Assembly (NCBI RefSeq): GCF_000423225.1
Contig: NZ_KE383991.1
Coordinates: forward strand, 196,217 to 260,216
DNA length: 64,000 nt
Reading direction: 5' to 3'
Source of the DNA: Kaistia adipata DSM 17808
GTDB lineage: Bacteria; Pseudomonadota; Alphaproteobacteria; Rhizobiales; Kaistiaceae
Under the pieces are notes generated by a model, which was not told the origin of the DNA, did not search any database, and saw only the letters and a list, made by a program, of their open reading frames with translations. Positions 18,203-28,011 of this stretch are shown here, piece after piece; within the stretch, counting starts at the first letter, position 1, and every line of letters begins with the position of its first letter. A program made the position numbers and the translations under genes.

Positions 18203-18784
18203 TTGACCAAGCCCGCTTCGGACGCCTTCGTCCCGCTCCTGAACGCGGAGCGCTCCGCGACGCAGGTCGCCATCCTCGTCGCCTGCGGGGCGCTGTTCCT
18301 CGCGGCGTCGTCCTATATCTCCGTGCCGATGGTGCCCGTGCCGGTGACGATGCAGACCTACGCGGTCATGCTCGTCGGCGCGCTGGCCGGTTGGCGGTTC
18401 GGCGCGCTGATCGTTCTCGTCTGGCTCGCGGCCGGCCTCTCCGGCCTGCCGGTGCTCGCCGGCGGCGCGGGCGGCGTGGCTCCGTTCATGGGGCCGACAG
18501 CCGGCTATCTCGCGAGTTTCCCCTTCGCCGCCGCCTTCTGCGGCTGGATGGCGGAACGCGGCTGGACGCGCCGGATCGGACTGTCCTTCCTCGGCTTCCT
18601 GCTGGCGCAGGCGATCTGCCTCGCCCCCGGCGCAGCGTGGCTCGCCACCTTCGTCGGCCCGGAAAAGGCGCTCACCTTCGGCGTGACGCCCTTCCTGGTC
18701 GGCGCCGTCATCAAGGCCGCGCTCGCGGTCTGCACCATCGCCATCGTCAGCCGGGTCGCCGGCGCACGCACTTCCGCACCGTGA
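18203..18784 (+). CDS. bioY: Biotin transporter BioY
   Basis: The 193-residue protein is strongly hydrophobic with about six membrane segments and is the S-component of the energy-coupling-factor biotin transporter. Family marks are PMVPVPVTMQTYAVMLVGALAG, the GGAGGVAPFMGPTAGYL loop, and LGFLLAQAICLAPGAAWL. The TTG start is supported by GGGAG eight bases upstream. The bioM and bioN partners are not in the window; BioY can work alone or with them elsewhere. No BioR-type operator is visible just upstream. Its stop overlaps the GTG of the next gene as GTGA. Confidence 0.92.
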   Translation: MTKPASDAFVPLLNAERSATQVAILVACGALFLAASSYISVPMVPVPVTMQTYAVMLVGALAGWRFGALIVLVWLAAGLSGLPVLAGGAGGVAPFMGPTAGYLASFPFAAAFCGWMAERGWTRRIGLSFLGFLLAQAICLAPGAAWLATFVGPEKALTFGVTPFLVGAVIKAALAVCTIAIVSRVAGARTSAP

Positions 18785-19209
18785 CGGTCCGGCTTCGCGC
18801 CCACCACCTGCTCTGCATGCTGACCTATGTCGGCAAGGGCTACACGCCGGATTTCTGCGCCAACTACGACGGGATCGCCGCGCGGCTGACGCGCGGCGAG
18901 GAAGTCGAGATCGTCGACGGACCCGACGATGTCTGCGCGCCGCTACTTTCCACCGAGGCGCCGCATTGCCACAACGAGAGCGTGCTCGTCCGCGATGCCG
19001 AAGCGGCGGTCTCGGTCGCCGCCCTGCTCGACACGCCCGTCAAGCCGGGCTTCCGGCTTTCCCTCGACGCGATGACGCTCGCCCGCTTCCGCGCCGCCTT
19101 CGCCGCCGGCACGACGCGAACCGCCTGCGGCGGCTGCGAATGGTCAGGGCTCTGCGACAGCGTCGCGGCGGGGGGGTTCCAGGGCACGCGGCTCGCGACC
19201 GACGGCTAG
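18781..19209 (+). CDS. DUF1284 protein
   Basis: The 142-residue product begins with the family opening VRLRAHHLLCMLTYVGKGY and has six to eight cysteines, including LCD, CGGCEWSGLC and HCHNES, a pattern suggesting metal or iron-sulfur binding. This is the DUF1284 family of unknown function. The GTG start at 18781 overlaps the bioY stop by four bases, so translation is probably coupled. Its role next to bioY is not known; a link to biotin is only a neighbourhood hint. It ends before a strong hairpin shared with the convergent gcvPB. Confidence 0.8.
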   Translation: MTVRLRAHHLLCMLTYVGKGYTPDFCANYDGIAARLTRGEEVEIVDGPDDVCAPLLSTEAPHCHNESVLVRDAEAAVSVAALLDTPVKPGFRLSLDAMTLARFRAAFAAGTTRTACGGCEWSGLCDSVAAGGFQGTRLATDG

Positions 19210-19263
19210 CGCCGGCCGGCGCCATCGCCGCCATCGTGCCGCAGAGCAACAACAACAAGGGCT

Positions 19264-19293
19264 GATCCCCTTCGGCCGCGACCGAAGGGGATC
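19264..19293. terminator. Hairpin between convergent DUF1284 and gcvPB genes
   Basis: GATCCCCTTCGG (19264-19275), loop CCGCGA, CCGAAGGGGATC (19282-19293) is a perfect 12-bp stem. There is no clean T-run on either side, so it may be a bidirectional structure-based terminator or an mRNA end protector. Confidence 0.55.
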
Positions 19294-19298
19294 TTGTC

Positions 19299-20879
19299 CT
19301 ACTCGGCCGCGGCTGCTTCCACCCACGGCTCCGGCTTTTCCCATTTGAGCTTGGGCGCTCGGGCGGCGCGCGTCTCGTCGAGGCGGCGACGTGGCGCGAA
19401 GCGCGGTGCCTGCTGGAAGCGCTCGAGATCTCCCGCCTTCGCCTTCATCACGAGATCGCGGAGCGTCGCGATGAAGAGGTCGAGCGAGGCCTTCGATTCC
19501 GACTCGGTCGGCTCGATCAGCATCGCCCCATGCACGACGAGCGGGAAATACATCGTCATCGGGTGATAGCCCTCGTCGATCATCGCCTTGGCGAAGTCGA
19601 GCGTGGTGACGCCCGTCCCCTCCAGGAACGTGTCGTCGAACAGCACCTCGTGCATGCAGGTGCGGTCGCCGGACGGCTGGCTCATCAGGTCGCGCAGGCC
19701 GGCGCGGACATAGTTGGCGTTGAGCACAGCGTCCTCCGACGCCTGCTGCAGCCCGTCCGACCCGTGCGACAGCATGTAGGAAAGCGCCCGCACGAACATG
19801 CCCATCTGGCCGTGGAAGGCGGTCATGCGGCCGAAGGGTGTTTCACCCGGCAACAGCGCTTCCTCGCTTTCGACCAGGACCGGGCCGTCCGCCTCGACGC
19901 GGACGAAGGGCAGCGGCGCGAAGGCGGCGAGCCGCTCGGAGAGCACCACCGGTCCCGCGCCCGGCCCGCCGCCGCCATGCGGCGTCGAAAACGTCTTGTG
20001 CAGGTTGATGTGCATGGCGTCGACGCCGAGCTCGCCGACCTTGGCCTTGCCGACGATGGCGTTGAAATTGGCGCCGTCGCAGTAGAAATAGGCCCCCGCC
20101 GCGTGGATCGCCGCGGCGATCTCGACCACGTCGCGCTCGAACAGGCCGCAGGTATTCGGGTTGGTCAGCATGATCGCGGCGACGTCGGGCGACAGCAGCG
20201 CCTTGACCGCCTCGGGGGCGACGGTGCCGTCCGGACGCGCCGGCACGGTGACGACCTTGAAGCCGATCAGCGCGGCGGTCGCCGGATTGGTGCCATGCGC
20301 CGATTCCGGCACCAGCACGATGTTGCGCGTCTCGCCCTTGGCGGCGATGGCGGCCTTGATCGCCATCATGCCGCAGAGCTCGCCATGCGCGCCGGCCTTG
20401 GGCGACAGCGCCACCGCCTTCATGCCGGTCATCTCGATCAGCCAGCGGCCGAGCTCGGCCATCAGTTCGACCGCGCCCTTCACGGTCGAGAGCGGCTGCA
20501 GCGGATGCACGTCGCCGATGCCGGGAAGCCGGGCGACCTTCTCGTTGAGGCGCGGATTGTGCTTCATCGTGCAGGAGCCGAGCGGATAGAGGCCGCTGTC
20601 GATGGCGTAGTTCTTCTGGCTGAGGCGCACATAGTGGCGCATCGTTTCCGGCTCGGAGAGACCCGGCAGATCGATCGGCTGCTTGCGGGCGAGCTTGCCG
20701 AGGCGCGGCGCGAAGTCCGCCGGCTCGTCGAGATCGACGCCGGTGACGTCGTGCCGGCCGACCTCGAAGAGCAGTGCCTCTTCGATCTGCAGGGCGCGGT
20801 TGCCGGTGAAGGTATCGGGGATGGCCGAGGTCGCGGCGGTGGCGGCGACGGTGGGACGGCCCTTTGCGTTCATGCTCAT
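19299..20879 (-). CDS. gcvPB: Glycine dehydrogenase (decarboxylating) subunit 2
   Basis: The 526-residue subunit holds the PLP site of the P-protein that decarboxylates glycine. The PLP lysine is in [16 protein letters not shown], near residue 280, and the [10 protein letters not shown] and CDGANFNA stretches are typical. The first 20 residues are extended. It overlaps the end of gcvPA by four bases (ATGA), so the two subunits are translationally coupled. It ends the gcv operon and converges with the DUF1284 gene at a strong hairpin. Confidence 0.97.
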   Translation of the reverse strand: MSMNAKGRPTVAATAATSAIPDTFTGNRALQIEEALLFEVGRHDVTGVDLDEPADFAPRLGKLARKQPIDLPGLSEPETMRHYVRLSQKNYAIDSGLYPLGSCTMKHNPRLNEKVARLPGIGDVHPLQPLSTVKGAVELMAELGRWLIEMTGMKAVALSPKAGAHGELCGMMAIKAAIAAKGETRNIVLVPESAHGTNPATAALIGFKVVTVPARPDGTVAPEAVKALLSPDVAAIMLTNPNTCGLFERDVVEIAAAIHAAGAYFYCDGANFNAIVGKAKVGELGVDAMHINLHKTFSTPHGGGGPGAGPVVLSERLAAFAPLPFVRVEADGPVLVESEEALLPGETPFGRMTAFHGQMGMFVRALSYMLSHGSDGLQQASEDAVLNANYVRAGLRDLMSQPSGDRTCMHEVLFDDTFLEGTGVTTLDFAKAMIDEGYHPMTMYFPLVVHGAMLIEPTESESKASLDLFIATLRDLVMKAKAGDLERFQQAPRFAPRRRLDETRAARAPKLKWEKPEPWVEAAAAE

Positions 20880-22219
20880 GCGAGCACCTCCGAAAGCGCG
20901 GCCACGAAGGCGGCGCGGTCTTCGTCCGTGTTCACCTCGGTCGAGGCGACGATCAGGAGATCGGCGAGCTCGCTCTTGCCCGGCTCGAGACGCGAGACGG
21001 GCACACCGGCCAGAACGCCCTTGGCGACGAGCTTTTCGACGATGTCAGCGGCATCGCCAGGCAGGCGGATCGTGAACTCGTTGAAGAACGAGTCATTCAA
21101 GAGGGTTAGGCCGGGAAGCGCAGAAAGCGATTCCGCGAGCTTCACCGCGTTGGCGTGGTTGATCCGCGCCAGCCGGGCGAGGCCCTTCTCGCCGAGCAGC
21201 GTCATATGGATCGTGAACGCCAGCGCGCAAAGCCCTGAATTCGTACAGATATTCGAGGTCGCCTTGTCACGGCGGATATGCTGCTCGCGGGTCGAGAGCG
21301 TCAGCACGAAGCCGCGCCTCCCTTCCGCGTCGACCGTCTCGCCGCAGAGCCTTCCCGGCATCTGGCGAACATATTTCAGCCGCGTCGCGAACAGACCGAC
21401 ATAGGGGCCGCCGAAGGAGAGCGCGTTGCCGATCGACTGGCCCTCGCCGACGACGATGTCGGCGCCCTGCGCGCCCGGCGGCTCGACGAGACCGAGCGAC
21501 ACCACCTCGGTGAAGACGGCGATCAACAGCGCGCCGACCTCGTGCGCCTTCGCCGCGATCGGCGCGAGGTCGATCAGGTGGCCGTAGACGGAGGGCGACT
21601 GCACGACGACGCAGGAAGTGTCGGCGTCGATCGAGGCCAGGATGTCCTCGGTGCCGGTCGGATCGGCCGGCAGCGCGTCGACGGTGTCGCCGGCCATCGG
21701 CGACAGCGATTCGACCACGGCGCGATACTGCGGATGCAGGCCGCCGGAGAGCACGGCCTTGCTGCGCTTGGTGATGCGGTGCGCCATCAGCACCGCCTCG
21801 ACGGTGGCGGTGGAGCCGTCATACATCGAGGCGTTCGCCACCTCCATGCCGGTCAGATGCGCGACCTGGGTCTGGAACTCGAACAGATATTGCAGCGTCC
21901 CCTGCGTGATCTCCGGCTGGTACGGCGTGTAGGAGGTCAGGAACTCGGACCTCTGGATGAGATGATCCACCGTCGCCGGCACATGGTGCTTATAGGCGCC
22001 GGCGCCGACGAAGAACGGCACCGACGAGGCGGCGATGTTCTCAGCCGAAAGCCGTCCGAGCGTGCGCTCGACCGAGATCTCGCCGGCGGCGCGCGGCAAA
22101 TCGAGGCCGTGGACGCGAAGATCGCTCGGAATGTCGGCGAAGAGGTCGTCGATCGAGCCGACGCCGATCGCGGCGAGCATCGCCTGCCGGTCGGCCTCGG
22201 AATGGGGGAGATAGCGCAT
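20876..22219 (-). CDS. gcvPA: Glycine dehydrogenase (decarboxylating) subunit 1
   Basis: The 447-residue subunit is the N-terminal half of the split P-protein and partners GcvPB as a heterotetramer. Marks are [19 protein letters not shown] at the start, [17 protein letters not shown], and [21 protein letters not shown]. The ribosome binding site GGAAAG is eight bases before the ATG. It follows gcvH after a 162-base gap that carries a paired inverted repeat. Confidence 0.97.
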   Translation of the reverse strand: MRYLPHSEADRQAMLAAIGVGSIDDLFADIPSDLRVHGLDLPRAAGEISVERTLGRLSAENIAASSVPFFVGAGAYKHHVPATVDHLIQRSEFLTSYTPYQPEITQGTLQYLFEFQTQVAHLTGMEVANASMYDGSTATVEAVLMAHRITKRSKAVLSGGLHPQYRAVVESLSPMAGDTVDALPADPTGTEDILASIDADTSCVVVQSPSVYGHLIDLAPIAAKAHEVGALLIAVFTEVVSLGLVEPPGAQGADIVVGEGQSIGNALSFGGPYVGLFATRLKYVRQMPGRLCGETVDAEGRRGFVLTLSTREQHIRRDKATSNICTNSGLCALAFTIHMTLLGEKGLARLARINHANAVKLAESLSALPGLTLLNDSFFNEFTIRLPGDAADIVEKLVAKGVLAGVPVSRLEPGKSELADLLIVASTEVNTDEDRAAFVAALSEVLA

Positions 22220-22236
22220 CGTCTGGTCTTTCCTTC

Positions 22237-22355
22237 ACCTCTCCCTGAGGGAGAGGTCGACGGCGCAGCCGTCGGGTGAGGGTTTAGGGAACCATCCGGA
22301 AAGGCCGTAAACCCTCTCCCGGCCCTGCGGGCCGACCTCTCCCTCAGGGAGGGGT
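22237..22355. repeat. Paired palindromic intergenic repeat (RIME-like) inside the gcv operon
   Basis: Two arms (22237-22286 and 22308-22355) are inverted copies of one element: each holds the palindrome CTCCCTGAGGGAG and ends in GAGGGTTTA (or its complement). Between the palindrome and this end, arm 1 has the stem GACGGC-GCA-GCCGTC and arm 2 has GGCCC-GCA-GGGCC, so the stem sequence differs but pairing is kept. The spacer is about 21 bases. The structure lies in the transcribed gap between gcvH and gcvPA. Similar palindromic elements are widespread in Rhizobiales. Confidence 0.75.
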
Positions 22356-22381
22356 AAAGAGAACGGATCCGGCCAGCCCGC

Positions 22382-22753
22382 CTACAGCGTGTCGACGAAG
22401 GCCTTGTAGGCCGCCTCGTCGAGCAGGCCCTGCAGTTCGTCCGGCTCGGTCAGCGTCAGCTTCATGAACCAGCCATCCGTCTCGGCTGCCTCGTTGATGG
22501 TGGAGGGCGAATCCGGGAGCTTGGAGTTGACGGCGATGACGAGGCCGGAGACCGGCGCATAGACGTCGCTCGCGGCCTTGACGGATTCGACCACGGCCGC
22601 CTCGTCGCCCTTGGCGAAGGTCTTGCCGACTTCCGGCAGCTCGACATAGACGACGTCGCCGAGCTGGGCCTGGGCGTAGTCGGTGATGCCGACATAGGCC
22701 GCGTCGCCCTCGAGGCGAACCCATTCGTGGTCCTTGGTGAAGTAGACGGTCAT
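22382..22753 (-). CDS. gcvH: Glycine cleavage system H protein
   Basis: The 123-residue lipoyl carrier shuttles the aminomethyl group between P- and T-proteins. The lipoylated lysine is in [14 protein letters not shown], near residue 60. The start at 22753 gives the family opening [13 protein letters not shown] and has AGGGAAG upstream. It sits 26 bases after gcvT and before the intergenic repeat, so it is the second gene of the operon. Confidence 0.97.
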   Translation of the reverse strand: MTVYFTKDHEWVRLEGDAAYVGITDYAQAQLGDVVYVELPEVGKTFAKGDEAAVVESVKAASDVYAPVSGLVIAVNSKLPDSPSTINEAAETDGWFMKLTLTEPDELQGLLDEAAYKAFVDTL

Positions 22754-22779
22754 GTGGTGGTCTTCCCTGGAAAGGCCGT

Positions 22780-23928
22780 TCAGGCCTGTTTGCGGAAATA
22801 GCGGTGTGGAACGAAAGGCAGCGCCACGACGGACGCGGCGAGATCCTTGCCGCGCACGACGAGCGTGAGCGGCGTGCCGATGGCGGCGCATTCGGCCGGG
22901 ACATAGCCCATGGCGACCGGGCCGCCGGCGGTGGGGCCGAAGCCGCCCGAGGTGACGATGCCGATCTCGACGCCTGCGGCGTCGCGGATCACCGTGCCCT
23001 CGCGCGCCGGCGCCCTGCCCTGCGGCTTGATTCCGACGCGAACGCGCGCCGGTCCCGCCGCGAGCTCGGAAAGGATGCGCCCGGCGCCGGGGAAGCCGCC
23101 CTCGGCGCGGCGCCGCTTGGCGATCGCGAAGCCGAGATCGGCCTCGCCGGGCGAGGTCGCCTCGTCGATGTCGTGGCCATAGAGGCAGAGGCCGGCCTCG
23201 AGGCGGAGCGAATCGCGCGCGCCGAGCCCGATCGCCTCGACCTCCGGCTCCGCCAGCAGCGTGCGCACCAGCGCCTCGGCGCGATCGGCCGCGACGGAGA
23301 TCTCGTAGCCGTCCTCGCCGGTATAGCCGGAGCGGCTGACATGGCAGTCATGGCCATCGACGACGGTGCGGATCGCGGTCATGAAGCCCATCGTGGCGGA
23401 ATCGGTCGAGTGGCGCGCCAGCACCTCCGCCGCCTTCGGGCCCTGCAGCGCCACCAGCGCCAAATCGTCGGCGACCTCGAGGCGGACATCCGCCGGCAGG
23501 TTGGCGGCGATATGGGCGTAGTCGATCGCCTTGCGGCCGGCATTGACGACGAGATAGAGCCGGCCGTCCTCGGCCGGATCGACCGGGCGGGTAACCATCA
23601 GATCGTCGATGATGCCGCCCTCGGCGGTCGTCAGCAGCGTGTAGCGGATGCGGCCGAGGGCGAGCGCCTGGAACTCGCCAGGCGTCAGCGCCTCCAGCGC
23701 GCGCGCCGTCGTCGCATGGTCCGGCCCGACGAGCACGGCCTGGCCCATATGCGAGACGTCGAACAGGCCGGCGCTGGCGCGGGTCCAATTATGTTCGGAA
23801 AGCACGCCGAGCGGATATTGCACCGGCATGGAATAGCCGGCGAACGGCACCATCTTGGCGCCGAGTTCGCGATGGAGGCCGGCGAGCGGCGTCTCGAGCA
23901 GGAGGTCTGTAGCGGCCGAATCAGCCAT
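22780..23928 (-). CDS. gcvT: Aminomethyltransferase (glycine cleavage T protein)
   Basis: The 382-residue enzyme transfers the methylene group to tetrahydrofolate and releases ammonia. Marks include [30 protein letters not shown], the folate-binding [14 protein letters not shown] and the aspartate in that region, and [22 protein letters not shown] eight bases upstream is the ribosome binding site. It is first in the operon and lies behind the glycine riboswitch and promoter. Confidence 0.97.
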   Translation of the reverse strand: MADSAATDLLLETPLAGLHRELGAKMVPFAGYSMPVQYPLGVLSEHNWTRASAGLFDVSHMGQAVLVGPDHATTARALEALTPGEFQALALGRIRYTLLTTAEGGIIDDLMVTRPVDPAEDGRLYLVVNAGRKAIDYAHIAANLPADVRLEVADDLALVALQGPKAAEVLARHSTDSATMGFMTAIRTVVDGHDCHVSRSGYTGEDGYEISVAADRAEALVRTLLAEPEVEAIGLGARDSLRLEAGLCLYGHDIDEATSPGEADLGFAIAKRRRAEGGFPGAGRILSELAAGPARVRVGIKPQGRAPAREGTVIRDAAGVEIGIVTSGGFGPTAGGPVAMGYVPAECAAIGTPLTLVVRGKDLAASVVALPFVPHRYFRKQA

Positions 23929-23987
23929 GCACCGGGTCCCTGGACAGAGTCGTTGACACGGTCAGGCCCGTATGGCCTGTCCCGCGC

Positions 23988-24190
23988 CCCCTCTGTCCGA
24001 GAACCTGAGAGATTTCCCGCGCGCCGATGACGGCGACGCGGCTACTCCTTCGGTGAGCCCATCGCCGGAATCCCGGTTTCAGGGCTGCTTTCCAGAGTGT
24101 CGCCGACCGTCCGGTCCTTTGGCCTGAGAGTTTCCGGGGCGGTTGCTCCTTCGGCGCCGACGAGGCTTTCGCCCCTTCGGTCTCTCCCGG
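23988..24190 (-). promoter_or_regulatory. Tandem glycine riboswitch controlling gcvT-gcvH-gcvPA-gcvPB
   Basis: On the minus strand two glycine aptamers follow each other. Aptamer 1 (about 24188-24105) starts with GGAGAGACCG and contains CGAAGGAGCAA and ACTCTCAGG. Aptamer 2 (about 24100-23989) contains CTCTGGAAAGCAG, CACCGAAGGAGTAGCC and ATCTCTCAGG and closes with GGACAGAGG. These are the conserved cores of the class. The 3' strand of the second P1 helix (GGACAGAG, 23998-23991) can also pair with CTCTGTCC (23949-23942) just before the gcvT ribosome binding site, a likely expression platform. An ON switch for glycine breakdown is the usual logic. Confidence 0.93.
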
Positions 24191-24256
24191 CGGTCGTTCA
24201 GCCGTGCCCGAAGGCCCGACTCGGCCGGGTCGCGACACGGACCCAGCCTGCTATCT

Positions 24257-24284
24257 ACTGTAGGATCGCGCGATGCGCTGTCAA
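24257..24284 (-). promoter_or_regulatory. Sigma-70 promoter of the gcv operon
   Basis: On the minus strand, a perfect -35 TTGACA (24284-24279) is followed, after 16 bases, by TACAGT (24262-24257) as -10. Transcription would begin about 60 bases before the first aptamer. Confidence 0.65.
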
Positions 24285-24325
24285 TCGACGCCGCGCGCGA
24301 TCCTGCACGATTGTGAGGCAGCCGA

Positions 24326-24988
24326 TCAGCTGCGGCCCTTGCCGGCGCCCTTGTCGTCGAGCCCGACATAGATCAGGTAGTTGCCGGTATCCACCGACGC
24401 CGGCAGCGTGATCGACTGGTCGATCTTGCTGAAATCGGCGGCGAGCGAGGGCGCCTGCAGCGGCACGGCGATGCGGTGCAGCTCCGACTTCACCACCTTG
24501 TCACGCCCTTCCATGACCACCACGCGGATCGGCACGTTGACCGTCTGCGCCTTGCCGGCTGGGCCGGCGGCGACGCGGCCCTTGATGCCGAGCTTGACGT
24601 TGAGGCCACCGTCGGCGGTCTTGATGCATTCGCGCGCCGTGTCGGTGATCGTCATCTGGTAGACGATCGGCGGCGGCGCGCCGGTGATCGGGTCGGGACG
24701 GCCCGGGGCCTGCACCCGAACTTCCTCGGTGCCCGGACGGATCGCCACTGACGGACAGCTGGTCGTGAAGCCGAAATTCTCGGCCGACACGATCGTCGCA
24801 TTCTCCAGATTCTTGTTCGGAGCGCCGAAGATCGCGTTGTTGACGACGTTGCCGGAGCTCGGCGACGCCGCGGAAGATCCGTCGGCAACGCTGTTGCACG
24901 CGGCGACGAGACCGGCCAGGGCGGCGACCGAAACGAAGGCCATGAGGCGACGCGACGCGGTCGAGCCACCGAAAGAAGAACCATGCAT
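24326..24988 (-). CDS. Predicted lipoprotein of unknown function
   Basis: The 220-residue product has a positively charged start, a hydrophobic stretch (LMAFVSVAALAGLVAAC) and a lipobox LVAAC with cysteine at residue 31, so it is probably lipid-anchored. A serine/alanine linker follows, then a domain with strands such as VYQMTITDTARECIKTADGG, and two or three conserved-looking cysteines. No family name can be given. The start is the ATG at 24988. It lies between the gcv promoter and the divergent thrC. Confidence 0.75.
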   Translation of the reverse strand: MHGSSFGGSTASRRLMAFVSVAALAGLVAACNSVADGSSAASPSSGNVVNNAIFGAPNKNLENATIVSAENFGFTTSCPSVAIRPGTEEVRVQAPGRPDPITGAPPPIVYQMTITDTARECIKTADGGLNVKLGIKGRVAAGPAGKAQTVNVPIRVVVMEGRDKVVKSELHRIAVPLQAPSLAADFSKIDQSITLPASVDTGNYLIYVGLDDKGAGKGRS

Positions 24989-25156
24989 CCCAATAATCCT
25001 CGACGCTGATGCGCGACGTCTATAACAGTCCGATCGATCTTTGGCGACTTAGTGGCCGACGAACCGCGGCACCTTGCCCGCTGCATCACGCGACGATAGG
25101 GTTGCGGCAAAGGGCGGCTTGCCACAATTCGAGCCGCATGTGGAGGCGTTTCTTCC

Positions 25157-26563
25157 GTGAAATATGTAAGCACGCGCGGCATTGCCCCCGCGCTCGGCTT
25201 TTCCGACGTTCTTCTGGCTGGGCTCGCGCGTGACGGCGGCCTCTATGTTCCGGAGACATGGCCAACGTTCACCGCCGCGGACTTCACGCGGCTCGCCGGC
25301 CGCCCCTATGACGAAGTCGCCTATGCGGTGATCCATCCCTTCGTCGCCGGCGAGATCGCCGATGCCGACCTGAAGCGGATGTGCGCGGAAGCCTACGCGA
25401 CCTTCCGCCATCCGGCCGTCGCGCCGCTGGTGCAGACCGGCCCGAACAGCTTCATCCTCGAGCTCTTCCACGGCCCCACGCTGGCCTTCAAGGACGTGGC
25501 GATGCAGTTGCTCGCCCGGCTGATGGACCATGTCCTCGCCGAGCGCGGCCAGCGCGCCACCATCGTCGGCGCCACCTCGGGCGATACCGGCGGCGCCGCC
25601 ATCGAGGCATTCCGCGGCCGCGCCGCGACCGACATCTTCATCCTGTTCCCGCATGGCCGCGTCTCGCCGGTGCAGCAGCGCCAGATGACGACGGTGCACG
25701 ACGCCAACGTCCACGCGATCGCGCTCGAAGGCACGTTCGACGACTGCCAGGCGATCGTGAAGGGCCTGTTCAACGACCACGGTTTCCGCGATCGCGTCTC
25801 GCTCTCGGGCGTCAACTCGATCAACTGGGGCCGCATCGTCGCGCAGGTCGTCTATTACGTCACCGCCGCGCTGTCGCTCGGCGCGCCGGCCCGCGCGATC
25901 TCCTTCACCGTCCCGACCGGCAATTTCGGCGACGTGTTCGCCGGCTATGTCGCGAAGAAGATCGGCCTGCCGATCGACCGGCTGGTGATCGCCACCAACA
26001 CCAACGACATCCTGGCGCGCACGCTCGAGAGCGGGCGCTACGAGACCACCGGCGTCGTGCCGACGCAGTCGCCCTCGATGGACATCCAGGTCTCGTCGAA
26101 CTTCGAGCGGCTGCTGTTCGAGGCGGCTGGCCGCGACGGCGACACGGTGCGCCGCCTGATGGATAGCCTCGGCCAGTCCGGCGCCTTCACGATTCCGAAA
26201 GCCGCTCTCGGCGCCATCCGCGCCGAATTCGCCGCCGGCCGCGCCAACGAGGCCGAGACCGACGCGACGATGCGCGACACGCTCGCCTCGACCGGCTACC
26301 TCGCCGACCCGCACACGGCCGTCGCGCTCGCCGTCGCGGGCCGACAGGCCGAGACCGCCTCGCCGATGGTGACGCTCTCGACCGCGCATCCGGCCAAGTT
26401 CCCCGCGGCCGTCGAGGCGGCGACCGGGATCGACCCGGCCCTGCCCGCCTGGCTCGGCGACCTCATGCAGCGGGAGGAGCGGTTCACCGTCCTTCCGAAC
26501 GACATCGGTGCCATCGCCCGCTTCGTCGAAGCCCGCGCCCGCGCCATCCACGAAAAGGTGTGA
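25157..26563 (+). CDS. thrC: Threonine synthase
   Basis: The 468-residue PLP enzyme converts O-phosphohomoserine to threonine. The PLP lysine is K112 in TLAFKDVAMQ, and the phosphate loop is TSGDTGGAA with the FTVPTGNFGDVFAGY motif. The GTG start at 25157 (MKYVSTRG) has GGAGG about ten bases upstream. Together with thrB later in the window it completes the last two steps of threonine synthesis, but the genes are not in one operon. Confidence 0.97.
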   Translation: MKYVSTRGIAPALGFSDVLLAGLARDGGLYVPETWPTFTAADFTRLAGRPYDEVAYAVIHPFVAGEIADADLKRMCAEAYATFRHPAVAPLVQTGPNSFILELFHGPTLAFKDVAMQLLARLMDHVLAERGQRATIVGATSGDTGGAAIEAFRGRAATDIFILFPHGRVSPVQQRQMTTVHDANVHAIALEGTFDDCQAIVKGLFNDHGFRDRVSLSGVNSINWGRIVAQVVYYVTAALSLGAPARAISFTVPTGNFGDVFAGYVAKKIGLPIDRLVIATNTNDILARTLESGRYETTGVVPTQSPSMDIQVSSNFERLLFEAAGRDGDTVRRLMDSLGQSGAFTIPKAALGAIRAEFAAGRANEAETDATMRDTLASTGYLADPHTAVALAVAGRQAETASPMVTLSTAHPAKFPAAVEAATGIDPALPAWLGDLMQREERFTVLPNDIGAIARFVEARARAIHEKV

Positions 26564-26604
26564 AGCATGGCGTTCGACGCAACCCTGACGCCGGTGACCC
26601 ACGC

Positions 26605-27879
26605 ATGACCGTGCAGGTGACGAAACTCAAGTCGGGACTGACGGTCGCGACCCATGACATGAATCACCTGCAAAGCGCGGCGCTCGGCGTGTGGGTCGGC
26701 GCCGGCTCGCGACGCGAGGAGACCGCGGAGCACGGGATCTCCCACCTGCTCGAGCACATGGCGTTCAAGGGCACGCGCAAGCGTTCCGCCACCGACATCG
26801 CCGAGGAGATCGAGGCGGTCGGCGGCGAGCTGAACGCGGCGACGAGCGTCGAGACGACCTCCTACTACGCCCGCATCCTGAAGCCGGACACCGAGCTCGC
26901 GGTCGATATCCTGAGCGACATCCTCTGCAACTCCGCCTTCGACGCGGAGGAGCTGAAGCGCGAGCAGCACGTCATCGTGCAGGAGATCGGCGCCTCGCTC
27001 GATACGCCCGAGGACCGCGTGTTCGACTTCTTCGTCGAGGGCGCCTTTCCCGACCAGCCGATCGGCCGCACCATCCTCGGCACCGAGGAAACGGTCCGCC
27101 GTACGCGCTCGGACGATCTTTCGTCCTATCTCGACCGCCACTATCACGGCCCGAACATGGTGCTGTCGGCGGCCGGCGCCATCGACCACGACGCGCTGGT
27201 GAAGCTCGCCGAAGACCGCTTTGCCTCCCTGCCCTCGGCCGAGCTCGCCGCGGAAATTCCCGCCCATTATCGCGGCGGCGACGTGCGCGAGACGCGCGAC
27301 CTGATGGAAGCCCAGATCCTGCTCGGTTTCGAGGGCATGCCCTACAAGTCGGACGATTTCCACGCGGTGCAGATCCTCGCCTCCCTGCTCGGCGGCGGCA
27401 TGTCCTCGCGCCTGTTCCAGGAAGTGCGCGAGAAGCGCGGCCTCTGCTATTCCGTCTACGCCTTCCACTGGAGCTTCGCCGATACCGGCCTGTTCGGCAT
27501 CCATGCCGCGACCGGCGGCGAGGACATCGAGGAGCTGATGCCGGTGATGCTGGGCGAGCTGGAGCGGGCGAGCCTCGACATCACCGAGGCCGAACTCGGC
27601 CGTGCCCGGGCCCAGATGCGCGCCAGCCTGCTGATGAGCCTGGAAAGCCCGGCGGCGCGCGCCGGCCAGCTGGCGCGCCAGATGCTGCTGTTCGGCCGGC
27701 CGATCCCGGTCGAGGAAATCGTCGCCCGCATCGACGACGTCAGCGTCACGCGGGTGCGCGACCTCGCCCAGCGCATCTTCACCGGCAGTCCGCCCACCAT
27801 CGCGGCCATCGGCCCGATCGACAAGCTGATCCGCCGCGACCAGATCGCCGGCCGCCTGGGTTCGCCGATCGCGGCCTAA
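26605..27879 (+). CDS. M16 family zinc peptidase (mitochondrial processing peptidase-like)
   Basis: The 424-residue protein has the inverted zinc motif HLLEH at residues 47-51 and the third ligand glutamate at E127 in VIVQEIG, exactly 76 residues on, so it should be active. The C-terminal half repeats the fold without the motif and has LLGGGMSSRLFQEVREKRGLCY. This is the processing-peptidase type found beside thrC in many Alphaproteobacteria. The start at 26605 (MTVQVTKLKS) is at the domain edge with GGTGA upstream; a GTG at 26560 overlapping the thrC stop is the alternative. Confidence 0.93.
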   Translation: MTVQVTKLKSGLTVATHDMNHLQSAALGVWVGAGSRREETAEHGISHLLEHMAFKGTRKRSATDIAEEIEAVGGELNAATSVETTSYYARILKPDTELAVDILSDILCNSAFDAEELKREQHVIVQEIGASLDTPEDRVFDFFVEGAFPDQPIGRTILGTEETVRRTRSDDLSSYLDRHYHGPNMVLSAAGAIDHDALVKLAEDRFASLPSAELAAEIPAHYRGGDVRETRDLMEAQILLGFEGMPYKSDDFHAVQILASLLGGGMSSRLFQEVREKRGLCYSVYAFHWSFADTGLFGIHAATGGEDIEELMPVMLGELERASLDITEAELGRARAQMRASLLMSLESPAARAGQLARQMLLFGRPIPVEEIVARIDDVSVTRVRDLAQRIFTGSPPTIAAIGPIDKLIRRDQIAGRLGSPIAA

Positions 27880-27888
27880 GCGGCCATG

Positions 27889-27918
27889 CCGGCCCGCCCC
27901 GCTTCAGGGGCTGGCCGG
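27889..27918 (+). terminator. Hairpin after the M16 peptidase gene
   Basis: CCGGCC-CG-CCCC (27889-27900), loop GCTTCA, GGGG-CT-GGCCGG (27907-27918). The stem is symmetrical with an internal loop of two bases per side. No T-tract follows, so termination is inferred from the structure and position. Confidence 0.4.
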
Positions 27919-28011
27919 GCCAGACGTGAGACCGATCGATCCTGCGACAATCGATCCAGCGGCAAGGAACGCGCTGGTCGAAGTGAGCGAACCGGGGGCG
28001 CTGCGCGGCAA

